Source: Streptomyces mangrovisoli (lineage in GTDB: Bacteria; Actinomycetota; Actinomycetes; Streptomycetales; Streptomycetaceae). Taken from it: a stretch of DNA of 61,081 bases. Of the stretch, positions 40,089 through 48,903 are shown in pieces. Under the pieces are notes generated by a model. It did no database searches and was not told the origin of the DNA. It was given only the letters and a program-made list of their open reading frames with translations. The stretch covers positions 1 to 61,081 of the forward strand of contig NZ_LAVA02000079.1 in assembly GCF_000974985.2 (NCBI RefSeq), in the 5' to 3' direction. How positions within the stretch are numbered: position 1 is the first letter of the stretch; every line of letters starts with the position of its first letter. The translations under genes were made by a program, and so were the position numbers.

Positions 40089-41111
40089 ATGAACACCCGT
40101 GCGCCCGCGGTCGAGGCGCGTCAGCTGATCAAGACCTATCCCGGCGACGTCACCGCCCTCAACGGCATGGACATCACCGTCGAACCAGGCACCGTCTTCG
40201 GGCTGCTCGGCCCCAACGGCGCCGGCAAGTCCACCACCGTCAAGATCCTCACCACCCTGGCCCGCCCCGACTCCGGCACCGCCACCGTCGCCGGACACGA
40301 CGTGCTGCGCCACCCCGACCGGGTGCGCCGCGCCATCGGCGTGGTCGCCCAGGGCTCCGGCGCCGACCCGGTCGCCACCGGCCGGGAGAACCTCCGACTC
40401 CAAGGCAGGCTCTTCGGGTTGAAGGGCGCCCCGCTCGCCCGCCGGGTCGACGAACTGCTGGAGCGCTTCACCCTCGCCGAGGCCGCCGGGCGCCAGGTCA
40501 AGGGCTACTCCGGCGGGATGCGCCGCCGCCTCGACGTCGCCCTGGGGCTGGTGCACCGCCCCGAGGTGCTCTTCCTCGACGAGCCCACCACCGGCCTCGA
40601 CCCCGAGGCCCGCACGGCGATGTGGGAGGAGATCGGCCGGCTGGCCGGCGACGAGGGCCTGACCATCCTGCTCACCACGCACTACCTGGAGGAGGCCGAC
40701 CGGCTCGCCGAGCGCATCGCGATCGTCGACCGGGGCCGGGTCGTCGTCGAGGGCACCCCCGACGGCCTCAAGGGCGAACTGCGCGGCGACGCGGTCCACC
40801 TGGAGCTGCGGGCGCCGCTCGGCGAGGCCGGACGGACCCTGCTCGAAGGCGCCCTCGGCGCGCTCGCGGGCGTGCACGAGGTGCTGATCGACCGGGCGCG
40901 GGTCAGCGTCCGCGCCGACGACGGGGCGGCGGCGATGCCCCGGTTGCTCGGCGAGCTGGAGCGGGCCGGGGTCTCCGTCGCCACCGCCACCGTCGCACGC
41001 CCCTCGCTCGACGACGTCTACCTCCGCTACGCGGGCCGCCGTTACGCCGAAGCCGACCCGCGCTCCGGCGCGCGGGACGACTCCCTCGTCCTCGCCGGAG
41101 GTGCCCGATGA
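40089..41111 (+). CDS. ABC exporter ATP-binding protein (DrrA type)
   Basis: 340-residue ATPase of a daunorubicin-resistance-type exporter. Walker A GPNGAGKST (about 40-48), signature YSGGMRRRLDVA, Walker B VLFLDEPTTGLDPEART, and the C-terminal DrrA-type extension to SLDDVYLRYAGRRYAE. ATG with CAGGAGAGCAG upstream; stop overlaps the permease gene in ATGA. Probably exports a hydrophobic compound or antibiotic under PadR control; substrate unknown. Confidence 0.92.
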   Translation: MNTRAPAVEARQLIKTYPGDVTALNGMDITVEPGTVFGLLGPNGAGKSTTVKILTTLARPDSGTATVAGHDVLRHPDRVRRAIGVVAQGSGADPVATGRENLRLQGRLFGLKGAPLARRVDELLERFTLAEAAGRQVKGYSGGMRRRLDVALGLVHRPEVLFLDEPTTGLDPEARTAMWEEIGRLAGDEGLTILLTTHYLEEADRLAERIAIVDRGRVVVEGTPDGLKGELRGDAVHLELRAPLGEAGRTLLEGALGALAGVHEVLIDRARVSVRADDGAAAMPRLLGELERAGVSVATATVARPSLDDVYLRYAGRRYAEADPRSGARDDSLVLAGGAR

Positions 41112-41884
41112 GCACGGCCGTCACCCAGACCTGGTACATGACGCAGCGTCAACTCATGGTGTTCGCGCGGCAGCCCGCCTACGCGATCATCACGCTCGTC
41201 CAGCCCGTCATCTGGCTGTTCCTGTTCGGCAGCCTCTTCCGCAAGGTCGTCGAGCTGGGCGGCTTCGGCACCGGCTCGTATCTCGACTACCTGGTGCCGG
41301 GCGTGGTCGTGATGAGCGCCCTCAGCTCCAACATGTGGGCGGGCATGGGCACGTTGGAGGAGATCCAGCGCGGCACCCTCGACCGCTTCCTGACCACCCC
41401 GGTCAGCCGGGCCGCGCTGATGAACGGCAACGTCGTCAACAACGGCCTGGTCACCGCCGCCCAGTCGGTGATCATCGTGCTGCTCGGACTGCTCGGCGGC
41501 GCCGACTACCCCGGCGGGATCGGCGGCATCGCGGTCCTGGTCGTCGCGTCGGTGCTGCTCGGCACGGTCTTCGGGGCGCTGTCCAACGCGCTCGGCATGA
41601 TGGTGCGGGAACGCGAGTCGATCATCGGCATCAACACGTTCCTGCTGCTGCCGCTGACCTTCCTGTCGAGCGCCTTCATGGCGCCGTCGCAGATGCCGTC
41701 CTGGATGCGGCACGTCGCCGACTTCAACCCGCTCAACTGGGCCATGGTCGCGGGCCGTTCGGCGATGTCGGAGCAGCCGGACTGGGGGGTCGTGCTGGGC
41801 CGCGGCGGCGCGCTGCTGGCCCTCGCGGTGGCGGCGGTGTGGCTGTCGATCCGCACGTTCCGGTCGTACCAGCGGTCGGTGTGA
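41108..41884 (+). CDS. ABC-2 type exporter permease (DrrB type)
   Basis: 258 residues, six transmembrane segments. The ABC-2 features YLDYLVPGVVVMSAL and the loop after TLEEIQRGTLDRFLTTPVSR are typical of DrrB. Translationally coupled to the ATPase gene. A 16-bp tandem repeat and a strong hairpin follow. Confidence 0.92.
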   Translation: MSTAVTQTWYMTQRQLMVFARQPAYAIITLVQPVIWLFLFGSLFRKVVELGGFGTGSYLDYLVPGVVVMSALSSNMWAGMGTLEEIQRGTLDRFLTTPVSRAALMNGNVVNNGLVTAAQSVIIVLLGLLGGADYPGGIGGIAVLVVASVLLGTVFGALSNALGMMVRERESIIGINTFLLLPLTFLSSAFMAPSQMPSWMRHVADFNPLNWAMVAGRSAMSEQPDWGVVLGRGGALLALAVAAVWLSIRTFRSYQRSV

Positions 41885-41892
41885 GGCGCTTC

Positions 41893-41950
41893 GCGGCATG
41901 AGCGTTCCGCAGCATGAGCGTTCCGCAGCATGAGCGTTCCGCGGCATGAG
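41893..41950. repeat. 16-bp tandem repeat
   Basis: GCAGCATGAGCGTTCC occurs three times in direct tandem (41893-41940, the first unit has GCGG) plus a 10-base partial unit, right after the ABC permease stop. Confidence 0.8.
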
Positions 41951-41951
41951 T

Positions 41952-41980
41952 GAGGGCGGCACCGCATCGGTGCCGCCCTC
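41952..41980. terminator. Terminator between ABC permease and siderophore-interacting protein
   Basis: Perfect 13-bp stem GAGGGCGGCACCG / CGGTGCCGCCCTC around CAT, between convergent genes. Confidence 0.85.
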
Positions 41981-42019
41981 GTCGCCTCACACGGCGGGTG
42001 CCACGTCACACCGCGGGTG

Positions 42020-42883
42020 TCACGCGGCGGGCGCGTTGCCCTCCGGCTGCGCGCCGCCCTCCTGCTCGCGCTCGACGCGCGCGTTCCACTCCCGCTTCGA
42101 CGCCTGCCAGCCGTCCTCGTTGTGGCCGAGCCGCCAGTAGCCGGAGATCGACAGGTCCTCGCGCGGGATGTCGCGCTCGACCCGCAGCAGCCGACGCAGT
42201 TCCTTCACGAAGGTCGCCTCGCCGTGCACGAACGCGTGCACCCGGCCCGCCGGGAACTCCAGCGCCGCTACGGCCTCCACCAGCAGCTCGCCGACCGGCC
42301 GGTCCCCGCGGTGCAGCCAGACCACCTCGACGTCGGAGTCGATCTTCTGCTCCTCCGCAGGGCCCTCGACCTCGATGAAGGCATGGGCGCGCGTCCCCTC
42401 GGGCAGTGCTTCCAGCGAGCGGGCGATCGCGGGGAGCGCGCTCTCGTCGCCGACGAGCAGATGCCAGTCCGCGTCCGTGTCGGGGGCGTAGGCGCCGCCG
42501 GGGCCCATGAAGTGGATGGTCTCGCCGGGCTGCACCCGCGCCGCCCAGGGGCCCGCCAGGCCCTCGTCGCCGTGCACCACGAAGTCGAGCGTCAGCTCGC
42601 GGTGTTCGGCGTCCCAGGCCCGCACGGTGTACGTCCGCGTCACCGGCCACTGCTCGCGCGGGAACTCCGCCCGGATGCGCTCCACGTCGAAGGGCTCGGG
42701 GTAGACGGCGCCCGGGGCGGGGAACAGCAGCTTCACGTAGTGGTCCGTGCAGGTGTCCGCCGCGAACGCGGTCAGCCCGTCCCCGCCGAGCACCACGCGC
42801 TGCATGTGCGGGCTCAGCCGCTGGGTGCGGACGACCTGTGCGGAATGAGGCTTCCGCGGCTTGCGTGCCGGACGTTCTGCCAT
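42020..42883 (-). CDS. Siderophore-interacting protein (flavin-dependent ferric reductase)
   Basis: 287 residues of the SIP/ViuB family, which releases iron from ferric siderophores in the cytosol. FAD-binding motif TRTYTVRAWD (the RxYT-type motif), then the NAD(P)H-binding half (WHLLVGDESALPAIARSLE) and C-terminal GYWRLGHNEDGWQA. The N-terminus is basic (ERPARKPRKPH). ATG at 42883; directly upstream is a DmdR/IdeR-type iron box, so it should be induced under iron starvation. Confidence 0.93.
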   Translation of the reverse strand: MAERPARKPRKPHSAQVVRTQRLSPHMQRVVLGGDGLTAFAADTCTDHYVKLLFPAPGAVYPEPFDVERIRAEFPREQWPVTRTYTVRAWDAEHRELTLDFVVHGDEGLAGPWAARVQPGETIHFMGPGGAYAPDTDADWHLLVGDESALPAIARSLEALPEGTRAHAFIEVEGPAEEQKIDSDVEVVWLHRGDRPVGELLVEAVAALEFPAGRVHAFVHGEATFVKELRRLLRVERDIPREDLSISGYWRLGHNEDGWQASKREWNARVEREQEGGAQPEGNAPAA

Positions 42884-42906
42884 GGCGGCCTCCCAGTGGT
42901 GCCTTG

Positions 42907-42926
42907 CTTAGGTTTGCCTAAGTTAG
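42907..42926 (-). promoter_or_regulatory. Iron box (DmdR1/IdeR operator)
   Basis: TTAGGTTTGCCTAAGTTAG (42908-42926) agrees with the IdeR/DmdR1 consensus TTAGGTTAGSCTAACCTAA at about 14 of 19 positions, and CTTAGG-TTTG-CCTAAG inside it is a perfect palindrome. It lies 24 bp before the siderophore-interacting protein start. Confidence 0.8.
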
Positions 42927-43016
42927 CATCCCCCGCTCTGTGAGAGGCAAGCACACATGGTGCATGTGCGAGAACTTTGATGACGCGCCGGGCGCGCTCG
43001 GCGGCCGGCACCGCGA

Positions 43017-43937
43017 TCACGCGCCGAGCGTGCTCAGCAGCCGTTGCAGCGAGCTGCCGAGCCCCCAGCGCGCCGCGAGCTCCGTCAGGCCCGCCGGATC
43101 GCGCGGTGCGTGCGGCAGCCTGGTGTCCACCTGCGGCAGCGGCACGTCGGAGGCGACCCGCACCACCTTCGGCGCGACCGCGACATAGGGCCGCGCCTCG
43201 GTCAGCCGCTTGCGCTGCGACGGCGTGAGCTTCGCCTTCGGGTCGTCGACCGCGGCCATGATCCCGTCGAGGTCGCCGAACTCGGCGAGCAGCTTCGCCG
43301 CCGTCTTCTCGCCGATGCCGGGCACGCCCGGCAGGCCGTCGCTCGGGTCGCCGCGCAGCAGCGCCAGGTCCACGTAACCGCGGCCGTCGACGCCGTACTT
43401 CTCGCGGAGCGCCGCCTCGTCGGTCAGCTGGAGCGTGCCCACGCCCTTGATCGGGTACAGCACCCGGATCCCGCGCGCGTCGTCCACCAGTTGGTACAGA
43501 TCCCGGTCGCCGGTGACGATGTCGACCGGGCCGCTCGCCCCGGCCGTGAACGTGCCGATCACGTCGTCCGCCTCGTAGCCCGGGACGCCCACGCGGGCGA
43601 TGCCGACCGCGTCGAGGACCGCCTCGATCACGGGCACCTGCGGGGAGAGCGTGTCCGGCACCTCCTCCTCGTCCGGGCCGCTCGCGTGCTCCTCGGCGAC
43701 CCGGTGCGCCTTGTAGGAGGGGATCAGGTCGACCCGCCACTGCGGGCGCCAGTCGGCGTCCATGCAGGCCACCAGCTCGTCCGGCCGGTGGTCCTTGACC
43801 AGGCGGTCGATGAACTCCAGCAGTCCGCGCACGGCGTTCACCGGCGTGCCGTCCGGGGCCTTCACGGACTCCGGGACGCCGAAGTAGGCGCGGAAGTAGA
43901 GCGAGGCGGTGTCGAGGAGCATCAGTCGTCCGGTCAC
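43017..43937 (-). CDS. 5'-3' exonuclease (DNA polymerase I-type N-terminal nuclease)
   Basis: 306 residues, FEN/5'-nuclease family, separate from polymerase I. Metal-binding acidic residues appear in LMLLDTASLYFRAYF, VACMDAD, GYEADDVIGT and VTGDRDLYQLVDD; the H3TH helix-hairpin-helix is GLPGVPGIGEKTAAKLLAEFG. I chose the GTG at 43937 (VTGRLMLLDT); the reading from 44048 would extend into a tandem repeat. Likely role: removal of flaps or RNA primers in replication and repair. Confidence 0.9.
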   Translation of the reverse strand: MTGRLMLLDTASLYFRAYFGVPESVKAPDGTPVNAVRGLLEFIDRLVKDHRPDELVACMDADWRPQWRVDLIPSYKAHRVAEEHASGPDEEEVPDTLSPQVPVIEAVLDAVGIARVGVPGYEADDVIGTFTAGASGPVDIVTGDRDLYQLVDDARGIRVLYPIKGVGTLQLTDEAALREKYGVDGRGYVDLALLRGDPSDGLPGVPGIGEKTAAKLLAEFGDLDGIMAAVDDPKAKLTPSQRKRLTEARPYVAVAPKVVRVASDVPLPQVDTRLPHAPRDPAGLTELAARWGLGSSLQRLLSTLGA

Positions 43938-43951
43938 GCTCGCATCATGCC

Positions 43952-44067
43952 GCACGGCACCGACAGTCACCCGGCACGGCGCTGACGGCCGCCCCGCACG
44001 GCACCGACAGTCACCCGGCACCGGGCTGACGGCCACCCCGCGCGACACCGACAGTCACCGGCCCGCG
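43952..44067. repeat. 44-bp tandem repeat upstream of exonuclease gene
   Basis: Unit starting GCACGGCACCGACAGTCACC repeats at 43952 and 43996, with a partial third copy from 44040 to 44067; a few substitutions between copies. It lies just 5' of the exonuclease start. Confidence 0.8.
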
Positions 44068-44179
44068 ACGCAACCCCACTCGGATGTGACCTTGTGAAGT
44101 GGGCCACCCGCAGGTTTGCGCCTTGGGTCGAAGGGCAGGCGCGGGCTCTGTCCTTCGATGTCAAGACGAGAGGGTGAGC

Positions 44180-45307
44180 GTGTCCGCGAGCCTAGAGGCC
44201 GACCATCTGTTCAAGGTGTTCGGCAGACGACCCGAAGCCGCCGTCGACCGGCTGCGCCAGGGAGCCGACCGCAAGGAGCTGCGCGCCGAGGGGACCACCG
44301 CGGCCGTGATCGACGCGTCCTTCACCGTGGAAGCGGGCCGGATCTTCGTCGTCATGGGCCTGTCCGGCTCCGGCAAGTCGACCCTGCTGCGGATGCTCAA
44401 CGGCCTGCTGGAGCCCACCGCCGGGCAGGTCCGCTTCGACGGCCGCGACCTCACCGCGCTCGACGAGCGCGAGCTGCGCGAGGTCCGCTCCCGCAAGATC
44501 AGCATGGTGTTCCAGCACTTCGCCCTGTTCCCGCACCGCAGCGTCCGCGACAACGCCGCGTACGGCCTGGAAGTGCAGGGCGTGCCCCGCGCCGAGCGCG
44601 AGCGCCGCGCCGACGAGGCGCTCGCCCTGTGCGGCCTGGCCGGCTGGGAGGACTCCTGGCCCGACGAGCTGTCCGGCGGCATGCAGCAGCGCGTGGGCCT
44701 CGCCCGCGCGCTCGCCACCGACGCCGACCTGCTGCTGATGGACGAGTCCTTCAGCGCGCTCGACCCGCTGATCCGCCGCGACATGCAGGACCAGCTGCTG
44801 GAACTCCAGCGGACCCTGAAGAAGACGATCGTGTTCATCACCCACGACCTCAACGAGGCCATGCGCCTGGGCGACCGCATCGCCGTCATGCGCGACGGGC
44901 GCATCGTGCAGAACGGCACCGCCGAGGACATCCTGCTGCGCCCCGCCGACGACTACGTCGCCTCCTTCACGCAGGACGTCGACCGCTCCCGCGTGCTGAC
45001 CGCGGGCGCCGTCATGGACCCCGAGGTCCGCGGCGACGAGGCCGACTGCGGCTGCGAGACCGCCGCCCCGGACACCCCGGTCGCCGAGCTCTGCGCGATC
45101 AGCGCCCGCACCGGGCACCCCGTCGCCGTGCTCGACGGTGACGGCACCCTCGTGGGCGTCGTACCGCGCGGCCGTCTGGTCGCCTTCCTCGGCGACGAGC
45201 CGGACCGCCCGGCGGCCTGCGACGGCGCGCGGCGGGTGCCCGACGCGAGGCGGTCGCCCGACCGGGGACCGGCCGCGGACGCGAAGGAGGTGACCGCCCG
45301 TGCCTAG
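44180..45307 (+). CDS. Glycine betaine/proline-type ABC importer ATP-binding protein
   Basis: 375 residues, OpuAA/ProV type. A long N-terminal region before the Walker A GLSGSGKST (FKVFGRRPEAAVDRLRQGADR) is typical of the betaine subfamily. Signature LSGGMQQRVGLARAL, Walker B LLLMDESFSALDPLIRR, then a degenerate CBS-like domain (about 280-350). GTG at 44180 with GAGAGGGTGAG; a GTG at 44174 is also possible. Overlaps the permease gene by 8 bp. Imports an osmoprotectant, probably glycine betaine. Confidence 0.88.
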   Translation: MSASLEADHLFKVFGRRPEAAVDRLRQGADRKELRAEGTTAAVIDASFTVEAGRIFVVMGLSGSGKSTLLRMLNGLLEPTAGQVRFDGRDLTALDERELREVRSRKISMVFQHFALFPHRSVRDNAAYGLEVQGVPRAERERRADEALALCGLAGWEDSWPDELSGGMQQRVGLARALATDADLLLMDESFSALDPLIRRDMQDQLLELQRTLKKTIVFITHDLNEAMRLGDRIAVMRDGRIVQNGTAEDILLRPADDYVASFTQDVDRSRVLTAGAVMDPEVRGDEADCGCETAAPDTPVAELCAISARTGHPVAVLDGDGTLVGVVPRGRLVAFLGDEPDRPAACDGARRVPDARRSPDRGPAADAKEVTARA

Positions 45308-47111
45308 GCTCCACCTCGGCGACTGGGTCGACTCCGGCGTCAACTGGCTGGTCGCCCACATGTCCTGGCTGTTCGACGCGGTCCGCGCGGTCGTGGAGGG
45401 TATGTACGACGGCATCGACGCGGTCCTCACCGCCCCCGCCCCGCTGCTGCTGGCCGGCATCCTCGCGGTGCTCGCGTGGTGGCTGCGCGGCCTCGCCGCG
45501 GGCGTCCTCGCCTTCGCCGGGTTCGCCCTCATCGACTCCCTCGCCCTGTGGGACCAGGCGATGTCGACGCTCGCGCTGGTGCTCGTCGCCACCGTCGTCG
45601 CCCTCGCGATCTCCATCCCGCTCGGCATCCTCGCCGCCCGCTCCAAGGCGGTCAGCTCTGCCGTGCGGCCGGCCCTGGACCTGCTCCAGACCATGCCGTC
45701 GATGGTGCTGCTGATCCCGGCGATCCTCTTCTTCGGCCTCGGCACCGCGGCCGGAGTCGTCGCCACGCTCGTCTTCGCGCTCGCCCCGGGCGTGCGCATG
45801 ACCGAGCTGGGCATCCGCCAGGTCGACGCCGAACTGGTCGAGGCCGCGGAGGCGTTCGGCACCCGGCCGCGCGACACCCTGCTCCGCGTCCAGCTGCCGC
45901 TCGCGCTGCCGACGATCATGGCGGGCGTCAACCAGGTCATCATGCTCGGCCTGTCGATGGTCGTCATCGCCGGCATGGTCGGCACCGGCGGACTCGGCGG
46001 CGCCGTCAACGAGGCCATCGGACAGCTCGACATCGGCTACGGCTTCGAGGCGGGCGTCGGCATCGTCGTCCTCGCGATCTACCTGGACCGCGTCACGAGC
46101 GCGCTCGGCACCCAGCTCTCCCCGCTCGGGCGCCGCGCCGCCGCCCGCGCCCCGCGGACCACGCTGACGTACCGCCCCCGGCCCGTGGTCGCCGCCGTCG
46201 GCGCGATCGTGCTGGCCCTCGTCGCGGGCGGCCTCGGCATCTTCGGCTCCTCCACCGGCACCGCCGCGGCCGCCAAGGACGACGTCGGCAAGGGCAAGGA
46301 GATCAAGATCGGCTACATCCCGTGGGACGAGGGCATCGCCTCCACCTACCTGTGGAAGGAGATCCTCGAGGAGCGCGGCTACAAGGTCACCACCACCCAG
46401 TACGCCGCCGGCCCGCTCTACACGGGCGTGGCCACCGGGCAGCTGGACTTCCAGACCGACGCGTGGCTGCCGACCACCCACGCCGAGTACTGGAAGAAGT
46501 ACGGCAAGCAGCTCGACGACCTCGGCAGCTGGTACCAGCGCACCTCCCTGGAGCTGACCGTCCCGTCCTACGTGAAGGACGTCGACTCGCTCGCGGACCT
46601 CAAGGCGCACGCCTCCGAGTTCGGCGGCAAGATCGTCGGCATCGAGCCCAGCGCCGGAATGATGGGGCTGCTCAAGGACAAGGTCCTCAAGGAGTACGGC
46701 CTCGACGGCTCGTACCAGGTCGTCGACGGCTCGACGCCCGCGATGCTGGCCGAGCTCAAGCGGGACTACGCCAGGAAGCAGCCGGTCGTCGTCACGCTGT
46801 GGTCGCCGCACTGGGCGTACAGCGACTACAAGCTGAAGAAGCTGAAGGACCCCAAGGGCGCCTGGGGCAAGGGAGACGGCGTGCACACCGTCGCCCGCAA
46901 GGGCTTCGCCCAGGACGACCCGCAGGTCGCGAGCTGGCTGAAGCACTTCTCCATGACGGAGAAGCAGCTCACCGGCCTGGAGGCGCAGATCCAGAAGGCA
47001 GGCAAGGGACAGGAGCAGCAGGCCGTGAAGACCTGGCTCGGACAGCATCCCGGCCTCGTCGACACATGGGCACCCGTCGAACGGGGAAGCAAGGACCAGG
47101 CGGCCGGGTGA
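45300..47111 (+). CDS. Betaine-type ABC importer: permease fused to substrate-binding protein
   Basis: 603 residues combining two roles. The permease half (about 1-290) has several transmembrane segments and the EAA loop region (ELVEAAEAFGTRPRDTLLRVQLPLALPTI). After another hydrophobic segment (about 300-320, acting as membrane anchor) comes an OpuAC-type binding domain (about 335-600). Its aromatic residues IGYIPWDEGIAST, DAWLPTTHAEYW and VTLWSPHWAYSDY are those that cage betaine. OpuABC-like fusions are known. GTG at 45300. A hairpin follows the stop. Confidence 0.9.
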   Translation: MPRLHLGDWVDSGVNWLVAHMSWLFDAVRAVVEGMYDGIDAVLTAPAPLLLAGILAVLAWWLRGLAAGVLAFAGFALIDSLALWDQAMSTLALVLVATVVALAISIPLGILAARSKAVSSAVRPALDLLQTMPSMVLLIPAILFFGLGTAAGVVATLVFALAPGVRMTELGIRQVDAELVEAAEAFGTRPRDTLLRVQLPLALPTIMAGVNQVIMLGLSMVVIAGMVGTGGLGGAVNEAIGQLDIGYGFEAGVGIVVLAIYLDRVTSALGTQLSPLGRRAAARAPRTTLTYRPRPVVAAVGAIVLALVAGGLGIFGSSTGTAAAAKDDVGKGKEIKIGYIPWDEGIASTYLWKEILEERGYKVTTTQYAAGPLYTGVATGQLDFQTDAWLPTTHAEYWKKYGKQLDDLGSWYQRTSLELTVPSYVKDVDSLADLKAHASEFGGKIVGIEPSAGMMGLLKDKVLKEYGLDGSYQVVDGSTPAMLAELKRDYARKQPVVVTLWSPHWAYSDYKLKKLKDPKGAWGKGDGVHTVARKGFAQDDPQVASWLKHFSMTEKQLTGLEAQIQKAGKGQEQQAVKTWLGQHPGLVDTWAPVERGSKDQAAG

Positions 47112-47530
47112 CCTGACACTCCCGGACCGCCGCCCGAGGGGCGGGCCGTACCGTACGTCTCCTGACCGTGCGGCGCGGCCCGCCCCTCCTGGTTTCCCCG
47201 GACCGCCACGGGCGGGATCCGGACAACCACGCAGCGCTACGTCCCGCCCTGAGCCTGGCGGCCATGGTCGCGGATCACCTGCTGCGGGCCGCGGCGCCGC
47301 CGCTCACGCCCCCCGCGCGCCCGTCACCGGCGCCTACGCGCTCCGTCTGAGGCGGCCGCTCCGCTGGCGAGAACCGTGACGGTGACACCGGTGCCGTGTG
47401 ACATCGATGTGACGGGCGCATGAAACGGTTTGCCGAACATGCGTAGGGTGCAGAGAACTCATCAGGAGCACTGCGCGCTCCGCACGGCACGCCGGCGGCG
47501 GACGGACGGGTGAAGGAGGGAACCGGGCCC
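47112..47530. other. Intergenic region after betaine operon
   Basis: 419 bp. A long stem, GAGGGGCGGGCCG (47136-47148) with CGGCCCGCCCCTC (47176-47188), is a likely terminator. TAGGGT at 47444-47449 may be the -10 box of the XRE gene; its -35 is weak (TGAAAC region). A 60-codon frame at 47168-47350 has no ribosome site and is not called. Confidence 0.55.
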
Positions 47531-48100
47531 ATGGGCGACCACAAGGAACACCAGCCCCTTCGGGTGGGCGCTGCCGTGCGACGGCGGCGCCGGGCCCTGG
47601 AGCTCACCCTCGCGGCCGTCGCCGAACGCAGCGGCCTGTCCGTGCCCTTCCTCAGCCAGATCGAGAACGACAAGGCGCGCCCCAGCCGCAGCAGCCTGGA
47701 GAAGGTCGCCGACGCGCTGCGCACCACCGCCGTGGAGCTCCTCGCGGCGGCCGACCCGGCGTGCAGCGTCGACCTCGTGCGCGCCGACGGCACCGAGCCG
47801 GACTTCGAGCGCCGGGTCCGCTCCCTGGTCCGCGGCCACCACCAGCTGCACGCCTCCGAGTACACCGGCGACCACGACGAGGGCCGCGAGTTCCAGCACC
47901 GCAACGACGAGCTGATGTACGTCGCCGACGGCGCGGTCGAGGTCGAGGCGGAGGGCCGCGCGTACCGGCTCGGGCGGGGCGACACGCTGTATCTGACCGG
48001 CGGGGTGCGGCACCGCTGGCGGGCCACCGTGCCGGACACCCGGATCATCGTGGTGGCGGTCGCGGAGCACATCGAGGCGGTCCAGGACCGGTCGCGCTGA
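47531..48100 (+). CDS. XRE-family regulator with cupin sensor domain
   Basis: 189 residues. N-terminal HTH (VRRRRRALELTLAAVAERSGLS, VPFLSQIENDKARPSRSSLEKVADAL), then a cupin domain (about 110-180, FQHRNDELMYVADGAVEVEAEG, GDTLYLTGGVRHRWRA) that may bind a small metabolite or metal. ATG at 47531 after AAGGAGG; a GTG at 47510 is less likely because it overlaps that ribosome site. Shares one base (TGATG) with the next gene. Confidence 0.9.
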   Translation: MGDHKEHQPLRVGAAVRRRRRALELTLAAVAERSGLSVPFLSQIENDKARPSRSSLEKVADALRTTAVELLAAADPACSVDLVRADGTEPDFERRVRSLVRGHHQLHASEYTGDHDEGREFQHRNDELMYVADGAVEVEAEGRAYRLGRGDTLYLTGGVRHRWRATVPDTRIIVVAVAEHIEAVQDRSR

Positions 48101-48903
48101 TGCCCGCGGGCGGTGCGGGACGGCCCGCGCCGAGGCCCGCGGGCGGCGCGGGGCGGGTCGCGCCGGTGCGCGCGGTCAGCCTGGTGCCGTCGCTGACCGA
48201 GGCGGTGGCCGTGACCCTGCCCGGGGTGCTGGTCGGCGCCACCGACTGGTGCAGCCGCCCGCCGGAGCTGTCCGTCACCCGCGTCGGCGGCACCAAGAAC
48301 CCCGCCGTCGAGCGGATCCGCGCCCTCCGTCCCGACCTGGTGATCGCCAACGAGGAGGAGAACCGCGCACCCGACCTCGCCGCCCTGCGCGACGCGGGCA
48401 TCGAGGTGCTGCTGACGCGGGTGCGCGAGCTGCCGGAGGCGTTCACCGAACTCGACCGGGTGCTCACGGCGTGCGGCGCGCGCGGCCGCCCGCGCTGGCT
48501 GGACACGGCGCAGGCGGCCTGGGAGCGCCCCCCGGTCCTCGCACCGCGCGTGCGCGCCGTCGTGCCGGTGTGGCGCCGCCCGTGGATGGTGCTGGGCCGG
48601 GACACCTTCGCGGGCGACCTCCTGGCCCGCCTGGGTGTGGACCACGTCTTCCGCGACCATCCGGAGCGCTATCCGGCCGTGCCCCTGCCCGAGCTGCTCG
48701 CCGCCGCCCCCGGCCTGGTGGTGCTCCCGGACGAGCCCTACCGGTTCACGGCGGACGACGGCCCGGAGGCGTTCGACGGGCTGCCCTGCGCGCTGGTCGG
48801 CGGACGCCATCTGACCTGGTACGGCCCCTCGCTCAGCGAGGCACCACGGGTGCTGGGCGAGGCGCTGCGAGCAGCGCTCCGGCGGCCAGTCCCCGGGCGG
48901 TGA
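48100..48903 (+). CDS. Helical-backbone metal-receptor-like (BtuF/TroA-fold) protein without signal peptide
   Basis: 267 residues with the fold of cobalamin/iron-siderophore binding proteins: VSLVPSLTEAVAVTL, GATDWCSRPPE, KNPAVERIRALRPDLVIANEEEN, then a C-terminal lobe with ALVGGRHLTWYGPSL. No signal peptide or lipobox is visible, so it appears cytosolic, unlike uptake receptors. Translationally coupled to the XRE-cupin regulator, so it may work with it. Its last 71 bases overlap the convergent TDT gene. Ligand unknown. Confidence 0.82.
   Translation: MPAGGAGRPAPRPAGGAGRVAPVRAVSLVPSLTEAVAVTLPGVLVGATDWCSRPPELSVTRVGGTKNPAVERIRALRPDLVIANEEENRAPDLAALRDAGIEVLLTRVRELPEAFTELDRVLTACGARGRPRWLDTAQAAWERPPVLAPRVRAVVPVWRRPWMVLGRDTFAGDLLARLGVDHVFRDHPERYPAVPLPELLAAAPGLVVLPDEPYRFTADDGPEAFDGLPCALVGGRHLTWYGPSLSEAPRVLGEALRAALRRPVPGR

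Noticed and set aside
47168..47350. 60-codon ORF after the betaine operon
   Set aside because: No ribosome site, Arg/Pro-rich, and it overlaps the terminator stem.
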